Source: Candidatus Melainabacteria bacterium (GTDB taxonomy: Bacteria; Cyanobacteriota; Vampirovibrionia; Obscuribacterales; Obscuribacteraceae). From it: DNA of 64,000 bases. The position numbers and the translations under genes were made by a program. The notes under the pieces are model-generated. The model saw nothing but the letters and a program-made list of their open reading frames with translations. It made no database searches and was not told the origin of the DNA. Positions within the stretch are counted from its first letter, which is position 1. Each line of letters starts with the position of its first letter. The stretch is from contig QKMZ01000005.1 in the NCBI GenBank assembly GCA_003242885.1, positions 124,001-188,000 on the forward strand. Direction: 5' to 3'. Below are positions 46,087 to 54,651 of the stretch, piece by piece.

Positions 46087-47913
46087 TTATTGCTCGCCGG
46101 GTTGTTTTGGTGGAATCGGTGGAGTTGGTTCTACATGCTTATATGCATACCTTGCGCCGTAGTCGAGCATGACTGTTTTGCCTAGCGCATTGATGCCGAC
46201 TTGATCGACTGCCCAACTGACTTGATCTCCCATCAGATGCTTGTTGTAGTCATGGAATGAAACGCCGTCCTTCGACATTTGATCACGAAGAGCCGCTGCT
46301 TGAGCTTCTGTTACTGGTGTTTTTAGAACTTCTTGGAGCCCGAGCGAGACATTGCGCTCTCTGCCGTTGAAGCCGGAAACATCGTTGAGATGCAGTTGCC
46401 CGAACATCAGTTTTGCATCGTGTGGAACAGTTCCCCAATCGCGGATACTCTCTGCCCCTAGTGAGCTGGCCGTTTTTAAGACGGCACCGTTGGTGGTGCG
46501 GAATGCGCCACTTTCAGAACCACTTCCAAGAAAACCACGCAAAGGCTCTTGGAAGTTTTTGAGAACTTGCAAAACATCCTTGCCCTGATAATAGCTCGAA
46601 TTCGAGTGCACCAATTCAGAGAATGTTTTGGAACCGCGATCGATAGTCATCTCCCACGGCGCGTTGGGATCGCCACCTCTCCTGCTGATGAAACGAAGCT
46701 GTTCACCCGCCGGACCTACAGCGCCTTTCCCTCTGAACATGTTCCCGGCAGCAGAAATCCAATCGGTTGGAACGCTTTCTCTGCGCACATTGATTGTTTC
46801 TGCATCGCCTTGCTTCAAGAATTTTTCTACCGGCTTTATCGAAACTTCAGCTCCGCTTTTACCGCCTTTGAAAATTTGACTGACGTCTGCCGCGTCGATG
46901 GCGACGAGCTTGTATTCTCGCTCTCGAATGGAAGCGGCATTTTCCATGGCATGATTGTTCGCAAAGCGGCGCTGATTGCCAGGCGCCGCTGCGAGCGAAT
47001 TTGCTAATCCGAAAGCGAGTGGGTAAGCAGCAAGACGCGTAGCATTGAATTCTCCGGATTGAAATTCCGACTGCAATTCCTGTGACATTCCGCCAGCCCA
47101 TCCATTGGCGAAGCCCATAGTCGTCATGGAGCGGAAGGTATTGCCGGCGAAGAAATTTGGAGCACCTTTGACGAGGCCAATTGTTAAGCCAGCGGTCGCC
47201 AAATCCGTTGTCAGCGCGACTGGATTGGCAGTGTTTTTCCCAACGGTGATGAGCCCTTTGCCGAAGGAATCGAAAGTGAGGTTGCCGTCTGCGTCTACAT
47301 AATTGCCCCTGGTAAGCCCCGAATCAATCAGCCTGCCGCCGATTCCATATTTGAGGGACATAACGGCAACGCTGTCTCCGGCGCCGGCTGAGCGCCCCAA
47401 AATGGTCCGCATTCCGATGCCTTTTGCGACCCCTAACGTTCCATCTACAAATTCATGTCCGTTGCCCGGGCGAATTTCATCTAAAGCAAAAGCAGTGCCT
47501 GTAACCGCAAAGCCAAGCTTGCCGGGCGTGAAGATTCCCAGCGTTTTGGCGGCACTGGACGTTATGTGATACGCATCTGATTCCGCCTGACGCGCCGCCA
47601 GGCTTTGTTTCAAAGCCTCGGAGGCATTGCCGCCTCCGTGTGAGGCTTCCAAAAGTTTGTCCCTGGCAGCCGCTTGATGATGGTAAGGCTCGGTAGCAAA
47701 GTCGATGGCTTTGCGAAGAATGCTCTTTTGCGACTCCTCTCTATCCAGGCGCGCCAGTTCAGAATCAACTGTGGCGCTGGAATTGGGATTGCCTTTTTCC
47801 ATGGAGTTACCGCTACTTGGAAGCGCATGCACCTTGACCTTGGTCGAGGTTCTGCCTGGAGGGCTAGCCGGCCGATATCGGTATTGTGCCCAGTAGAGCC
47901 GGTTTCTGGACAT
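46087..47913 (-). CDS. Gly/Ala-rich protein with C-terminal kinase-like domain (A)
   Basis: The ATG at 47913 has GAGG six bases upstream. About residues 115-320 are a hydrophobic Gly/Ala/Thr region (GKLGFAVTGTAFALDEI, LTTDLATAGLTIGLVKG), possibly a membrane-inserting or self-associating part. The last ~170 residues look like a compact protein-kinase fold: G-loop-like FLGSGSESGAFRT, a Lys in GAVLKTAS, and SFHDYNKHLMGD as catalytic-loop candidate, then TVMLDYGARY as a DFG-like site. The Asn that follows Asp at the usual distance is missing, so activity is doubtful. No known family. It pairs head-to-head with the gene at 48093, which has the same plan. Confidence 0.6.
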   Translation of the reverse strand: MSRNRLYWAQYRYRPASPPGRTSTKVKVHALPSSGNSMEKGNPNSSATVDSELARLDREESQKSILRKAIDFATEPYHHQAAARDKLLEASHGGGNASEALKQSLAARQAESDAYHITSSAAKTLGIFTPGKLGFAVTGTAFALDEIRPGNGHEFVDGTLGVAKGIGMRTILGRSAGAGDSVAVMSLKYGIGGRLIDSGLTRGNYVDADGNLTFDSFGKGLITVGKNTANPVALTTDLATAGLTIGLVKGAPNFFAGNTFRSMTTMGFANGWAGGMSQELQSEFQSGEFNATRLAAYPLAFGLANSLAAAPGNQRRFANNHAMENAASIREREYKLVAIDAADVSQIFKGGKSGAEVSIKPVEKFLKQGDAETINVRRESVPTDWISAAGNMFRGKGAVGPAGEQLRFISRRGGDPNAPWEMTIDRGSKTFSELVHSNSSYYQGKDVLQVLKNFQEPLRGFLGSGSESGAFRTTNGAVLKTASSLGAESIRDWGTVPHDAKLMFGQLHLNDVSGFNGRERNVSLGLQEVLKTPVTEAQAAALRDQMSKDGVSFHDYNKHLMGDQVSWAVDQVGINALGKTVMLDYGARYAYKHVEPTPPIPPKQPGEQ

Positions 47914-48092
47914 TTAGGCCTCAAGCGGCGCCTGTGGACGTACTTGCCGGATTAACGCGCTGCTTGGAGGCTTTGGAGGACCTGACTAGGTCTATACGGC
48001 TGGGCGGATTTTTTTCCACTACGTAATTTCCCCACTGACGGCAGGGAGCCAGAGGTTTATTTTAAAGGTTCTCCTCCACGAGACAACATAAT

Positions 48093-49541
48093 ATGACCCC
48101 TCCGGGACGCATCTCCGAGAAATCGGTGACTACATCTGAACTGGTGTCCGATTTCAGCGCGGCCGCGTTTGACTCGGCAATTCAGAAGCCCATCAACGGC
48201 TTGACCCAGCTGACTGGCAAGTTGGTCGGGCATGAGCTGCCTAAGCTGAGTCTGGTAGAAGTCCCGAAAGCAGAGACGGGGGCGGAGAATTTCGCCCAGC
48301 AAGCCGGTGCAGCCGTGGGCATGCTCGTTCCATTTTTGGGAACCAGGGCTCTGGTGCGTGGCGCTTTGGGCAGTCGGTTGGGAACAGGTTATGGCGGAGT
48401 AGCCTTGGAAGGGGGATTGACCGGTTTGGGCATGGGAACAGTCTTGACCCCCGTGGAGAATGGTCAACCGTTCTGGCAAACTCGACTGGCTAACGGACTG
48501 ACGGATGCGGGCACCTTCTCCTTGCTAAATGTCACGGGCAAGAGTGTTGGCTCTCTCAAAGCATTCGGCATGACTGCGGAAGCACCATTAGTGACCCGAA
48601 TTGGCAAAGGTGCTTTGGCTGGGTCTATCAGCAGCTTACCTGCAGGCTTCGCTCATGCTGAGCTGCATTCAATAACTCACGGCAAAGGCCCGGCGAGCGC
48701 TTCTGAAGTGTTCGGCGATATGACTGGATTTGCGCTTTTCGGAGGAGTTCTTGGTGGCGTAGGTGGTGCCAGAGCACGTTCGCGCTTCTTGCAGAACAAC
48801 GAAGCTGCTGATGCTGCAAAACCGCCTGTTCAGACAGAAGTAGTCAAACTGGGAGAGCCTGTCAAAGCTGATCCTGTTAAAGCAGAGAATGCCAGAGCTG
48901 CAGAAAAGACTTCTGGCAATCAGGACGGACCAGCTGTAATCACAGAGGGCACTCGCGTCTATACGACTGAAGAAATGCTCAAGGTTGTTGAAGCGCGCGA
49001 AGCTGCTGCCAGACAAGCTCGCGAGGCCGCCCCCAAAGTTGAGACTGCTGATCCGAACAAGATTCTCAAAGTGAAGAAAGAAGGTTATATCGACGCTGGA
49101 GATGAAGGTAAAGTCTACTCCAACGGCGACGGCACAGTGACCAAGATCTATCATGACTCCAGCAGAAGCATGGAAGCTGTTAAGGCGATTTACGACAAGC
49201 TGAACACGATTGGCATCAAGACGCCGAAGATTTTGGAAATTGGTAAGTCCGAAGAAGGGCTGCCGGCTATGCGTATGGAGCAGGTTGGCGATGGTGACCC
49301 ATTGCGCTGGCAGTTGATGATGCGCGAAATCACAGGCGCCGATCTCGCCTCCTTGCGCCAACAATACTGGGCTTATGCAGACGCGTTGAACAAAGCGAAC
49401 CTGCGCATCGACTGGAATCTCAAGAACATGCGCTTTGAAAACGGCCAGCTCTACATTCTTGATCCGTCATTCATGAAGAATGAACAAACAGGTCAAGGAA
49501 CATTCGATATGTTTGCAACGATGATTGGACCGCGTCCGTGA
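48093..49541 (+). CDS. Gly/Ala-rich protein with C-terminal kinase-like domain (B)
   Basis: Residues ~60-235 are Gly/Ala-rich and hydrophobic (FLGTRALVRGALGSRLGTGYG and GDMTGFALFGGVLGGVG). An Ala/Glu/Lys-rich linker precedes a compact kinase-like domain (residues ~325-482): YIDAGDEGKVYSNGDGT (G-loop), VTKIYHD with the invariant-type Lys, RIDWNLKNMRF as HRDxxxxN (Asp and Asn at correct spacing) and LYILDPSFM as the DFG-equivalent. This looks like a minimal aminoglycoside phosphotransferase/HipA-type kinase fold. No signal peptide. The 179-base gap to its head-to-head partner is a shared promoter region. Confidence 0.62.
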   Translation: MTPPGRISEKSVTTSELVSDFSAAAFDSAIQKPINGLTQLTGKLVGHELPKLSLVEVPKAETGAENFAQQAGAAVGMLVPFLGTRALVRGALGSRLGTGYGGVALEGGLTGLGMGTVLTPVENGQPFWQTRLANGLTDAGTFSLLNVTGKSVGSLKAFGMTAEAPLVTRIGKGALAGSISSLPAGFAHAELHSITHGKGPASASEVFGDMTGFALFGGVLGGVGGARARSRFLQNNEAADAAKPPVQTEVVKLGEPVKADPVKAENARAAEKTSGNQDGPAVITEGTRVYTTEEMLKVVEAREAAARQAREAAPKVETADPNKILKVKKEGYIDAGDEGKVYSNGDGTVTKIYHDSSRSMEAVKAIYDKLNTIGIKTPKILEIGKSEEGLPAMRMEQVGDGDPLRWQLMMREITGADLASLRQQYWAYADALNKANLRIDWNLKNMRFENGQLYILDPSFMKNEQTGQGTFDMFATMIGPRP

Positions 49542-49548
49542 GCCGAGG

Positions 49549-50103
49549 CTAAACGCCGACTTCTTGTCCCGCTTCGATGTAGGTTGCGATGTCTACTTCT
49601 ACAGCTTCTTCAGCGCCAATTGCACCAAGTTCTTGATTCAATTTTTTGAAATCAATTGAAGGAGGAACAGACACAATCGCGTTCATGCAGAAAAGCGGAG
49701 TGCCTGTTTCTGGCGCCGGGACCAATTCGGTTTCCATTGACTGAATGTTGATTTGGTGATTCTTCAAGTACGAAGAAATTTTGTGCACGATGCCCTCGTG
49801 ATCGGCGCCTTCCACACTGATTTGAAAAGTAGCGTAGCCTTTGAAACGCGAAACATCCGGAGCTTTGGTCTTCTTGGTATTGACCTGGATTTTTTCTTTC
49901 GACAGCGACTCTAGATCTTTGAGCAACTCAGGTAGTTTGTCCGGGGATACCGTGACTAATGCAATCGCTGCGAATTCGCCGCCCAAAACCGTCATGCGGC
50001 TGTCTTCCATGTTCGCGCCGTGGCGGGTAATTACTTCGGCAAGGTGCGAAACGATGCCTGGTCTGTCTTCGCCAACAGCTGTCACCAACAAATGCTCTTT
50101 CAT
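49549..50103 (-). CDS. Double-ACT domain regulatory protein (GcvR-like)
   Basis: The ATG at 50103 has AAAGGA eight bases upstream; an earlier ATG at 50133 is rejected. The 184 residues contain two ACT-type domains: LLVTAVGEDRPGIVSHLAEVITRHGANMEDS (~4-80, the sequence GxDRPGIV is characteristic) and TFQISVEGADHEGIVHKISSYLKNHQINIQS (~95-170). This is the layout of the glycine cleavage repressor GcvR and related amino-acid sensors. There is no DNA-binding domain, so it probably acts through binding an amino acid and a partner. It lies next to the histidine operon in the opposite direction; that it senses histidine or one-carbon metabolites is only an inference. Confidence 0.85.
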   Translation of the reverse strand: MKEHLLVTAVGEDRPGIVSHLAEVITRHGANMEDSRMTVLGGEFAAIALVTVSPDKLPELLKDLESLSKEKIQVNTKKTKAPDVSRFKGYATFQISVEGADHEGIVHKISSYLKNHQINIQSMETELVPAPETGTPLFCMNAIVSVPPSIDFKKLNQELGAIGAEEAVEVDIATYIEAGQEVGV

Positions 50104-50120
50104 CGTTTCAGTCCTTTCTG

Positions 50121-50148
50121 TTCTTTCGGGCACGCCAACTTATATAAT
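50121..50148 (+). promoter_or_regulatory. Candidate promoter of the his operon
   Basis: A perfect TATAAT at 50143-50148 with TTCTTT at 50121-50126 (16-base spacing) would start transcription near 50155, about 200 bases before the leader peptide. The -35 is poor. The same region, read on the minus strand, could serve the divergent double-ACT gene. Confidence 0.3.
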
Positions 50149-50354
50149 CTACCCGCGTTAAAACGGCAGGCAAACATAATACTACTCCTTCAAAGAGGGC
50201 GACGTTTACCCCGGCTTGCCCGCCTGCATTTGAAGAAGCAAGCATATTGTCATTGGGAATTGTAAACAAAATCCGAAAAAATCCTCGACAAGGTGCGCCA
50301 GGTCCTGTTAACCTCAGGGAGTAATTTGTCGTTCCAGGATGTACTAAATCCTTT

Positions 50355-50429
50355 ATGCCGCTCAACACAAGAGTGATTGTTGAAACCGCTGCCCGCAACC
50401 ACGGGCATCATCACCATCATCATTCTTGA
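50355..50429 (+). CDS. hisL: Histidine operon leader peptide
   Basis: This 24-codon frame (ATG 50355, TGA 50427-50429) is MPLNTRVIVETAARNHGHHHHHHS, with seven His codons, six of them consecutive, just before the stop. In his leader peptides of Enterobacteria a similar run makes ribosome stalling report on charged tRNA-His. Here it lies 130 bases ahead of hisG, overlaps the first pairing segment of the attenuator, and is followed by an intrinsic terminator. An AGGA lies 15 bases upstream, further than usual. It is too short for ordinary gene callers. Confidence 0.88.
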   Translation: MPLNTRVIVETAARNHGHHHHHHS

Positions 50430-50492
50430 AACGGGAGCGGAACCTCACGACAGAATAGCTTTGCGTAACGCAAAAACTGTTGAGACCCGCTC
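50386..50492 (+). promoter_or_regulatory. His attenuator: alternative RNA pairings
   Basis: Segment 1 (50386-50395, CCGCTGCCCG) can pair with segment 2 (50432-50440, CGGGAGCGG) in a 9-bp stem with a single bulged G. Segment 2 (GAGCGG, 50435-50440) can instead pair with segment 3 (CCGCTC, 50487-50492), part of the terminator stem. A small hairpin TTTGCG/CGCAAA (50460-50474) sits in the loop of that second pairing. A ribosome stalled on the His codons covers segment 1 and frees segment 2 to block the terminator; one reaching the stop covers segment 2 and lets it form. This is the classical logic of amino-acid attenuation. Confidence 0.8.
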
Positions 50493-50509
50493 AGAAGGCG
50501 GGTTTTTTT
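50485..50509 (+). terminator. Intrinsic terminator of the his attenuator
   Basis: A 6-bp stem ACCCGC / GCGGGT with a 7-base TCAGAAG loop is followed by seven T. It lies between the leader peptide and hisG, 50 bases before the hisG start, so it would stop transcription unless the antiterminator forms. Confidence 0.88.
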
Positions 50510-50558
50510 GTCAGCGAAATTTTGAATCACACTTCGCGCCAATCTAGGAAATGAAAAA

Positions 50559-51497
50559 ATGAAAAACACAGCGGAAGCTCCATCAAAGGAACAATCAGCG
50601 GCGACATCTATTGAGGTCGAATCGCCCGATGGAACCGGCACCTTGAAGATGGTGTTGCCGTCCGGACGTATTCAAGAAAAGGTGGTGGCTCTGCTCGAAA
50701 GGGTTGGGCTAAGTTTCGCCAAGAGCGGTCGGTCGTATCGTCCTCGTACCTCTCAAACTGGCGTGGTCGCGAAGTTTCTCAAGGCGCAAAACATTCCGGA
50801 TCTCGTTGCTCTCGGTCGTCACGACTGTGGTTTTTCCGGATTAGACTGGATTGTCGAACGTCAGGCTGATGTGGTTGAACTTTTGGATCTCGGCTTTGAT
50901 CCAGTTTCGATCGTCGCTGCAATGCCGGAAAACCTGGCTGAAGAATCAATGGCACAGCGCCAAAAGCGCCGTCTTGTTATCGCTTCTGAGTACAGAAATC
51001 TGACTTTGGACTATATAAAGTTGAAAAACTTGAATGCCGACTATGTTCAAACGTTCGGTGCCACCGAAGCCCTGCCGCCGGAAGACGCCGACATGATCAT
51101 CGATAACACGGCGACCGGCGAGACGATTCGTCAAAATAGACTCGTCATTGTCGACACGTTGCTTAAGTCGAGCACGCGCTTTCTCTGCAACAAAAAAGCT
51201 TTGGAAGACGATAAAAAACGGCAGAAATTAGAAGAGCTCGTAATGCTTATGAAGAGTGCTCTGCGCGCCAACGAGAAGGTCTTGCTCGAAATGAATGTCA
51301 GTACGGAGAATTTCGAGCGCCTGGTGGCGATTTTGCCATGTATGAAAGCGCCGACAATTTCAGAACTCTATAAAGGCAGCGGTTATGCAATTAAGGTGGC
51401 GGTTCCTTCTGCTGATTGTTCTCAGCTGATACCAAAACTTGTTGCCTATGGCGCGACCGACATCCTTGAATACAAACTGGAAAAAATCGTCGTCTGA
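50559..51497 (+). CDS. hisG: ATP phosphoribosyltransferase, long form
   Basis: This is the first step of histidine synthesis: PRPP and ATP give phosphoribosyl-ATP. LPSGRIQEKVVALLERVGL is the typical start of the catalytic region, with GRSYRPR, LGRHDCGFSGLDWI (the conserved G-x-D-x-G) and ADMIIDNTATGETIRQN, the PRPP-binding loop. Residues ~230-312 form a C-terminal regulatory ACT-like domain ending TDILEYKLEKIVV, so it is HisG-long, feedback-inhibited by histidine, and needs no HisZ. The ATG at 50559 follows AGGA by about nine bases; an overlapping ATG at 50551 gives a three-codon frame. Transcription is controlled by the attenuator upstream. Confidence 0.95.
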   Translation: MKNTAEAPSKEQSAATSIEVESPDGTGTLKMVLPSGRIQEKVVALLERVGLSFAKSGRSYRPRTSQTGVVAKFLKAQNIPDLVALGRHDCGFSGLDWIVERQADVVELLDLGFDPVSIVAAMPENLAEESMAQRQKRRLVIASEYRNLTLDYIKLKNLNADYVQTFGATEALPPEDADMIIDNTATGETIRQNRLVIVDTLLKSSTRFLCNKKALEDDKKRQKLEELVMLMKSALRANEKVLLEMNVSTENFERLVAILPCMKAPTISELYKGSGYAIKVAVPSADCSQLIPKLVAYGATDILEYKLEKIVV

Positions 51498-51549
51498 ACA
51501 CCCATTCTGTTTTGATTTCGCAGTTCTTCAGCAACAATAGGATCACTGA

Positions 51550-53355
51550 ATGAAAGTTATGTCCGACACGACAAAAGAGAAAAGGCCCGATTATTCAGAA
51601 ACGGCGGAAGCGTCGATTGGCTCTGGTTGCGCTTCCCAAAAGACCGGAGTTCTTCCAAAGCGAATTGTATTAGAACTTCCCTTTTACGATTTGCCGGGCA
51701 GCAGTAGGCAGAATTATGCTCGCCTCGATTTCTGCGAGAACACTCAGGGCTATCCGGAATCTTATCCTCAAGGGATGCCGGAAGCTTGGGCTAGCACTTA
51801 CCCTGAGTATCCGGAGTTTGTCGAGAAGCTGGCGGCAATGTACGGCATTAAGCCGAATGAACTGATTCTGACGAACGGCAGCGACGAAGGAATCATGGTT
51901 GTCTGCAATACTTTTGTCGAGCCGGGCGAAGACACGGCTATTGTTTCGAGACCGTGCTTTTCTGTCATTCCTCACTCACTGAGGCTGGCTGGCGCCAAAC
52001 TAGTCAATGTTGATGTTCTGCCTGATCTCAGTTTTAATTTGGCTGGGATAGAAGCAGCGCTTGAAGCCGGCGCTAAGATCGCATTTTTTGCGACACCCGA
52101 AAATCCCACTGGTGCACAGCTCCCTGCTGACGTCATTGAGGGATGGTGCCAGAAATATCCGAATACTCTTATCGTAATTGATGAAGCGTATGGCGAATTT
52201 TCCAACACGACAGTTATTCCGCTCATTGAAAAGTACAGCAATCTGCTGGTGCTGAAAACATTCTCAAAAGCATGGGCCATGGCGGGATTGCGCTTGGGAT
52301 GCATCTTTGGACAAGCTCAGATGATCGAGTATTTGAAGATTGTCACACCTGTCTTCAGTGTCAATAATGCCGCGATTTGGACAGCTTCTCAGTTACTTGA
52401 GCGGCGGGCTGATGTTGATATGTATGTTGCCGAAGTGAATGAGCGCAAGGCGCGCCTGGTGAAAAACCTTGAGGAGCGTGGATTCGAAGTCTTTAACGGC
52501 GCTGGCAATTCAATCTTGTTGTCGTTCGGAATTCTCGCCGACAAGTTTTGTCAGTTTTGCAGAGATGAGAAAGTGTTGGTGCGCAATCGCAGCAAGCAGG
52601 TTTTTCCTGCTGCTGAGTTTGATCCTATGTGGGGACGCATTCGCATCTCTATCGGAACAGAAGCCGAGCAAGAACTGTTTCTGGCAACACTGGATAAGTT
52701 TCAGAAGAGCTACGGAATCATTTTCGATTTGGACGGGACTCTGGTTGATACCAGCGCAAGTTTTGACGAAACCGTCGCGCAAATGGTGGAAAGATATTCC
52801 GGAAAACCATTGCAGCCGGATGAGCTTCGAAAGCTGCGCGAGGAAGGTGGCTACAATGATGATTGGGTTGCCTCTATAGAGTTGTTGAGGCGCCGCGGCG
52901 TCAATATAGAGATGCGCGAGTTTTCTCCGGAAGCAACCAAACTGTACTTGAGTCTTGCGCCAAGCACGGAAAGACTTTTGCTTGCAGTCGAGTCTCTTCA
53001 AAAGTTTTCTAAGAGGTTTCCGATTTTTATCGTCACTGGCAGAACTCGCGGCGAATACGATCCAGTCTGGGGCGAAAGGCTCAACCCGCTGTTTACGCGT
53101 GTTTACTGCCTGGATGACATCGCCGGGCTCGGAGCGAAACCCTCTCCGGATTACATCAATCGCAACCTGGAAGATTTTGAATTGAAATTTGGTATCTATA
53201 TCGGCAACTCTGTAGATGACATGAGCGCAGCTCTAGCCGCAGGTATCGACTGCATTGCCATCAATACGTCCGCGTCTGATGACGCGCTGAGGGAAGCCGG
53301 AGCCCAATTGGTAATCAGCAGCATGGATGAACTGGAGAAGGTGTTTCAACTATGA
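51550..53355 (+). CDS. hisC: Histidinol-phosphate aminotransferase fused to a HAD phosphatase domain
   Basis: Residues ~45-390 are HisC, a class-I/II PLP enzyme: NGSDEGIMVVCNTFV, TPENPTGAQLP, VIDEAYGEFS and VLKTFSKAWAMAGLRLG with the PLP-binding Lys. Residues ~393-601 are a HAD subfamily IA domain: IIFDLDGTLVDTS (motif I), FIVTGRTRG (motif II), a Lys in GAKPSPDYI and YIGNSVDDMSAAL (motif IV). Since the HisB in this operon is the single-function dehydratase, this HAD part is the best candidate for histidinol-phosphate phosphatase. The product of one half (histidinol phosphate) would be the substrate of the other. The stop overlaps the hisB start by four bases (ATGA). Confidence 0.93.
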   Translation: MKVMSDTTKEKRPDYSETAEASIGSGCASQKTGVLPKRIVLELPFYDLPGSSRQNYARLDFCENTQGYPESYPQGMPEAWASTYPEYPEFVEKLAAMYGIKPNELILTNGSDEGIMVVCNTFVEPGEDTAIVSRPCFSVIPHSLRLAGAKLVNVDVLPDLSFNLAGIEAALEAGAKIAFFATPENPTGAQLPADVIEGWCQKYPNTLIVIDEAYGEFSNTTVIPLIEKYSNLLVLKTFSKAWAMAGLRLGCIFGQAQMIEYLKIVTPVFSVNNAAIWTASQLLERRADVDMYVAEVNERKARLVKNLEERGFEVFNGAGNSILLSFGILADKFCQFCRDEKVLVRNRSKQVFPAAEFDPMWGRIRISIGTEAEQELFLATLDKFQKSYGIIFDLDGTLVDTSASFDETVAQMVERYSGKPLQPDELRKLREEGGYNDDWVASIELLRRRGVNIEMREFSPEATKLYLSLAPSTERLLLAVESLQKFSKRFPIFIVTGRTRGEYDPVWGERLNPLFTRVYCLDDIAGLGAKPSPDYINRNLEDFELKFGIYIGNSVDDMSAALAAGIDCIAINTSASDDALREAGAQLVISSMDELEKVFQL

Positions 53356-53993
53356 AAAGCGCAATTCAAAACCAATCGGCCGCAGTTGAAGTGAAGGCAA
53401 AAGGCCGCACCGCTTCTGTCACGCGCGAGACAAAGGAAACAAAAATTTCCATTCGCATCGATTTGGATACTCCGGGAGAGGTCGATATCAAAACCTCGTT
53501 GCCATTTCTTTCTCATATGTTGGAGGCTCTAGCTGTGCACGGACGATTCAGTCTCGTCGTCGATGCCACCGGCGATATCGAGGTTGATCCACACCACTTG
53601 ATTGAAGACACGGGAATTGTCCTCGGCGAAACCATCTTCAAAGCACTGGGCGGATTCAAAGGAATTGAGCGCGCCGGATGTTTTACCTACCCGATGGACG
53701 GCAGCCTCGTTCTTGTCGCGATTGATATCTGCGGTCGCCGCAACCTGAGCTGGAAATTGCAATTCGGTAATTTCACAGTCGGCAATCTCGACCCGAATCT
53801 ATTCCGCGAATTCTACAAAGGATTCGTCGACGGATTGCGCTCCACGCTCCATGTAAAAATGCTGGAAAGCGACAACGATCACCATGTTATCGAAGCTTCG
53901 TTCAAAGCGCTTGCACGCGCATTGCGCCAGTCCATAACTCCGCTGCCGGGCAATGAATATTTGAGTACTAAAGGAGTCCTCGATGAAAACTGA
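53352..53993 (+). CDS. hisB: Imidazoleglycerol-phosphate dehydratase
   Basis: It dehydrates imidazoleglycerol phosphate to imidazoleacetol phosphate. The two Mn-binding His motifs are present: HHLIEDTGIVLG and DHHVIEASFKALARAL. The fold is complete at 213 residues, including FLSHMLEALAVHGRFSL. The phosphatase half found in Escherichia coli HisB is absent. Where family members usually have PMDEAL, this one has PMDGSL, losing a conserved acidic residue; activity is still likely given the intact metal sites. It overlaps hisC by four bases and hisH by 11. Confidence 0.94.
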   Translation: MKSAIQNQSAAVEVKAKGRTASVTRETKETKISIRIDLDTPGEVDIKTSLPFLSHMLEALAVHGRFSLVVDATGDIEVDPHHLIEDTGIVLGETIFKALGGFKGIERAGCFTYPMDGSLVLVAIDICGRRNLSWKLQFGNFTVGNLDPNLFREFYKGFVDGLRSTLHVKMLESDNDHHVIEASFKALARALRQSITPLPGNEYLSTKGVLDEN

Positions 53994-54651
53994 GGTCGAC
54001 CTTGTCGATGTCGCCGGTGGAAATTTGGGCAGTGTGAGACGTTGCCTCGATAGACTTGGCGTGCCATACAATTTGGTCAATCCCCAGAATGTTCCTGATG
54101 GTTCACGCCCGATTATCTTGCCTGGCGTGGGCAACTTCGGTGCAGTTATGGAAAACTTGCAGAAGGATGGCTTTGACCAACTGGTAAAACGTCTCGTCGC
54201 AGGCGGCACCCCCTATCTCGGAATTTGTGTCGGCATGCAGATTTTGTTTGATTGGGGAGACGAGTCGAACAGCGCGGGACTTGGCCTGTTACCGGGTAAG
54301 GTCGTAAAGTTCACGCGCGGAAAAATTCCTCAAATAGGATGGAATAAGATCCAGTGCCCCGACTCATCGCAATCGAAGAAGACCGAATGGCCAGGGGGCT
54401 ATGTTTATTTCGTCAATTCATTTGTCTGCCAGCCTGAGAATATTGGCGACATTTTGTATTCGGCGGATTACTACGGAGATTTTTGTGCTGCTGTAAAACG
54501 CGACAATATCTGCGGATTCCAGTTTCACCCTGAAAAGAGTGGACCCTTCGGCCAGTCCTTGTTGGTGCGCTGGATTGAAACGGTTTCTACCAATTGTGAC
54601 GGCGGCGAGAACCTCGCATATGCAACCAAAGGGGTAGAAAATGCTGACTAA
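53983..54651 (+). CDS. hisH: Imidazole glycerol-phosphate synthase, glutaminase subunit
   Basis: HisH supplies ammonia from glutamine to HisF. It is a class-I glutamine amidotransferase: PGVGNFGAVMENL oxyanion-hole region, YLGICVGMQILFD with the catalytic Cys, and ICGFQFHPEKSGPFGQSLL with the His-Glu pair. Length 222. Residues 125-150 are a short insert (DSSQSKKTEWPGGYVYFVNSF). It overlaps hisB by 11 bases and hisF by 11, so the subunits of the HisHF complex are co-translated. Confidence 0.95.
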   Translation: MKTEVDLVDVAGGNLGSVRRCLDRLGVPYNLVNPQNVPDGSRPIILPGVGNFGAVMENLQKDGFDQLVKRLVAGGTPYLGICVGMQILFDWGDESNSAGLGLLPGKVVKFTRGKIPQIGWNKIQCPDSSQSKKTEWPGGYVYFVNSFVCQPENIGDILYSADYYGDFCAAVKRDNICGFQFHPEKSGPFGQSLLVRWIETVSTNCDGGENLAYATKGVENAD

